Source: Neomoorella mulderi (GTDB taxonomy: Bacteria; Bacillota; DSM-521; Neomoorellales; Neomoorellaceae). From it: a stretch of 14,187 bases of DNA. Under the pieces are notes generated by a model, which saw nothing but the letters and a program-made list of their open reading frames with translations, made no database searches and had not been told where the DNA came from. Below, one piece after another: positions 12,595 through 14,187 of the stretch; position 1 is the first letter of the stretch; every line of letters begins with the position of its first letter. Both the position numbers and the translations under genes were made by a program. The stretch covers positions 1 to 14,187 of the forward strand of contig DRZV01000017.1 in the NCBI GenBank assembly GCA_011375465.1. The letters are read 5' to 3'.

Positions 12595-13271
12595 ATGGTG
12601 CCCATAACACCCCAGCAGAGTTTTGGACAGGAATTGGAAAACCTCCAGGGAAAGGTCTTGCAGGCAGGGACAGGTGTTGCCCAGGCCCTGGAGAAGGCTT
12701 TTAAGGCCTTAATATTAAGGGAGGGGCCCTCGGCCAGGGAGGCTTTAGAATATTTAAGGGAAATCCGCTGGGACATGGAGGAGGACTGCCTGCGGCTGCT
12801 GGCCACCCAGCAGCCCATGGGTAAGGACCTGAGGAAAATAGTGGCTGCTCTGCGGGCCAGCCAGGTATTGCAAAATCTTTCTTTTGGCGTTCGGGAGTTT
12901 TTTTTCATTTCCAAGAAATATTTGGTAATTTAGGCAGCGATCTCATATCATCTTTACCTTCAATGGAAGGATGGCCTTCAGGGATAAGGACTCTTACGGA
13001 GGGGATCCTGTCCGCCTATGGAGAGGTGAACGGGGAAACTATGCAGCCATACAGGCCATACTGGATCTGCAAGCCTTCAATAGGAAATCCTTGCCCTTGT
13101 TGCTTCTCTAATATAAAAAAGCAAGGGGATAACCCCTTTCTTCTCTATTACCTTCTGTTCATGGTTTTTTTGAACCAAATCCTGGCCTCCCTTCTCTCCC
13201 TAGCCCAGGAGGTTATCCAGCTTTCCATCGGAGAAAGGATAGATTTTCGGGAAGCCCTTTTACCCGATTAG
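12595..13271 (+). pseudogene. Second PhoU-like protein lacking metal motifs (three frameshifts)
   Basis: The first 100 residues match PhoU: QELENLQGKVLQAGTGVAQA, 'DMEEDCLRLLATQQPMGKDL', then RKIVAALRASQVLQ. Where PhoU has E(R/K)xGDHAxN, this protein reads QNLSFGVREFFF. The frame is broken at the T run 12898-12905 (one base short), at 13045-13048 (one short) and near 13104-13110 (one extra). Repaired, it continues 'SDLISSLPSMEGW', 'AIQAILDLQAFNRKSLPLL' and 'FLNQILASLLSLAQEVIQLS' to TAG 13269-13271, about 225 residues. The second motif (ERIADHATN in phoU) is again replaced, by NQILASLLS. It has the length and helix pattern of PhoU but neither metal site. It arose probably by tandem duplication and divergence; function unknown, possibly a partner of the intact PhoU. 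Confidence 0.72.
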
Positions 13272-13333
13272 CAGGAATTTAGAGAAGGGGGAGCGAATTA
13301 TTGTAGGGGGAGGGAGGTGGAGGTGCTGGATCT

Positions 13334-14047
13334 TTGCAAATAGAAGTTTTTCCTACCCTGGGCGGGGTTCCCGATGAGGCCATAAACGACAAGGTGGTTA
13401 TAGTGGTGGACGTGTTGAGGACGGGAACCACCCTGGCGGTGGCCTTAGCCTGCGGCTGTCTGGATATAATACCCGTATTGTCCCCGGAAGAGGCCATAGA
13501 AATGAAGGGGAGGTTGGGGGACGAACGGGTTCTTCTTGGGGGGGAGAGGAACGGGCTAAAAATTCCTGGGTTCGATTTGGGCAATTCTCCCTTAGAATAT
13601 CAGAGAACAGGGATGGAACATAAAAGGCTCATCTTCACTTCCACCAACGGGACCAGGGCCCTGCGGAGGGCTTCTGGAGCTAAGAAGGTGGTGGTGGCTG
13701 CCCTGGTGAATGCCCCTGCAGTAGCCCAAGCCGTGGCAGCCATGGAAGGAGATGTATCCATAATCTGCGCCGGGGAGAGGGAACACCTGTCCATAGAAGA
13801 TTTCTGGGCCGCAGGTTTTTTGGTCAGGGAGCTATTAAAATATAATGATTTTTCCCTCAGGGACGGGGCCTTGGTGGCCAGGGACTACCAGGCCTACCGT
13901 ACCGATCCCCAAGAGGTGGTGCTGGAAGGGTTTCAGGCCCGCCAGTTGATGGAGCAGGGATTCGGAGAAGATATAAAGTTCTGCATTCAGATAGGCATAA
14001 TAGGGCTGGTTCCCCTCTACAGCGGAGGGGTGATAAGGAAATTGTAA
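13334..14047 (+). CDS. comB: 2-phosphosulfolactate phosphatase (ComB family)
   Basis: A 237-residue Mg-dependent phosphatase that hydrolyses 2-phosphosulfolactate to sulfolactate: the second step of coenzyme M synthesis in methanogens and of sulfolactate formation in sporulating Bacillus. Family blocks: VVIVVDVLRTGTTLAVAL, VLLGGERNGLKIPGFDLGNS, IFTSTNGTRALRRA, IICAGEREHLSIEDFWAAG and the end motif GLVPLYSGGVI. The TTG start at 13334 has GGAGGTG 8 bases upstream; no ATG is nearby in frame. The partner phosphosulfolactate synthase (ComA) is not in the window, so the real substrate could differ. The gene is intact and is followed by its own terminator. Confidence 0.92.
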   Translation: MQIEVFPTLGGVPDEAINDKVVIVVDVLRTGTTLAVALACGCLDIIPVLSPEEAIEMKGRLGDERVLLGGERNGLKIPGFDLGNSPLEYQRTGMEHKRLIFTSTNGTRALRRASGAKKVVVAALVNAPAVAQAVAAMEGDVSIICAGEREHLSIEDFWAAGFLVRELLKYNDFSLRDGALVARDYQAYRTDPQEVVLEGFQARQLMEQGFGEDIKFCIQIGIIGLVPLYSGGVIRKL

Positions 14048-14060
14048 ATATTCCCTGCCA

Positions 14061-14087
14061 GGCCGCTGGGTTGTCCCAGCGGCCTTT
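14061..14087 (+). terminator. Intrinsic terminator of comB
   Basis: GGCCGCTGGG (14061-14070) and CCCAGCGGCC (14075-14084) form a perfect 10-bp GC-rich stem with the 4-base loop TTGT, followed by TTTAATATTT. It begins 13 bases after the comB stop. Confidence 0.9.
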
Positions 14088-14141
14088 AATATTTCAGCGT
14101 ATAAAATTCCCCGTTCCCGGCAAGTCTAAAGGGTGGAGGTG

Positions 14142-14187
14142 ATGGATTTGCAAGGCCGTTTAGACCCCCCCTTTGCCCCCTCACCAC
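14142..14187 (+). CDS. Start of an unidentified gene, cut by the window end
   Basis: ATG 14142 follows GGGTGGAGGTG at 14131-14141, though the purine-rich site sits unusually close to the ATG. Fifteen codons are visible (MDLQGRLDPPFAPSP), rich in proline. This is too short to recognise a family. It comes after the comB terminator, so it would need its own promoter; TATAAA at 14100-14105 is a weak candidate -10. Confidence 0.4.
   Translation, partial: MDLQGRLDPPFAPSP

Noticed and set aside
13123..13138. AAGGGG-ATAA-CCCCTT hairpin followed by T-rich sequence, terminator-like
   Set aside because: Only 6 bp, the T tract is interrupted by C, and it lies within the repaired coding frame of the second phoU-like gene.
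1..14187. CRISPR array, insertion sequence, phage or toxin-antitoxin system
   Set aside because: No repeated spacers, transposase or integrase motifs, terminal inverted repeats or paired small genes of such type were seen by eye on either strand.

Overview
The window comes from a spore-forming (or recently spore-forming) Gram-positive Firmicute, most likely of the Clostridia. The gene order divIC - yabR - tRNA-Met - tRNA-Glu - spoIIE - tilS - ftsH is the classic Bacillus/Clostridia block downstream of the spoVT/yabP/yabQ region. GC is moderate. Heavy use of AGG/AGA (Arg) and ATA (Ile) codons, purine-rich coding strands and many TTG/GTG starts with strong GGAGG-type ribosome sites would fit a moderately thermophilic clostridial lineage. 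That last point is inference from composition only.

Layout: (1) 1-1228: tail of an upstream gene, a small sigma-70-region-4-like HTH protein, divIC, then yabR (S1 domain) behind its own sigmaA-type promoter and followed by a hairpin terminator. (2) 1244-4111: a block not present at this place in the Bacillus order: ppx/gppA and ubiX (overlapping by 4 nt), a convergent L,D-transpeptidase with peptidoglycan-binding domains on the minus strand, and a YdcZ-type DMT membrane protein. (3) 4108-4380: two tRNA genes (Met-CAT, Glu-TTC) with their own promoter and a strong terminator. (4) 4381-10493: spoIIE with a Spo0A-like promoter, tilS (the usual hprT is absent), ftsH with an extended -10 promoter inside the tilS end, and ndk. 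(5) 10537-13271: a phosphate group of PAP2 phosphatase, pstB, phoU and a second, motif-less phoU-like gene. (6) 13334-14187: comB (2-phosphosulfolactate phosphatase), a terminator and the first 15 codons of another gene.

Working together: divIC, spoIIE and ftsH belong to cell division and sporulation; TilS modifies tRNA-Ile2; Ppx, PstB, PhoU, the PhoU-like protein and PAP2 share a phosphate/polyphosphate/lipid-phosphate theme.

The most striking property is that six genes (yabR, ldt, ydcZ, spoIIE, pap2, phoU-like) are broken by about twelve single-base indels plus one in-frame stop, while ten others covering about 8 kb are completely open. The broken genes keep near-perfect family motifs across each break. 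So the lesions are either very recent (for example in a lineage losing sporulation) or are base-calling errors in homopolymers. The uneven distribution makes this worth testing. No CRISPR array, insertion sequence or phage gene was recognised.
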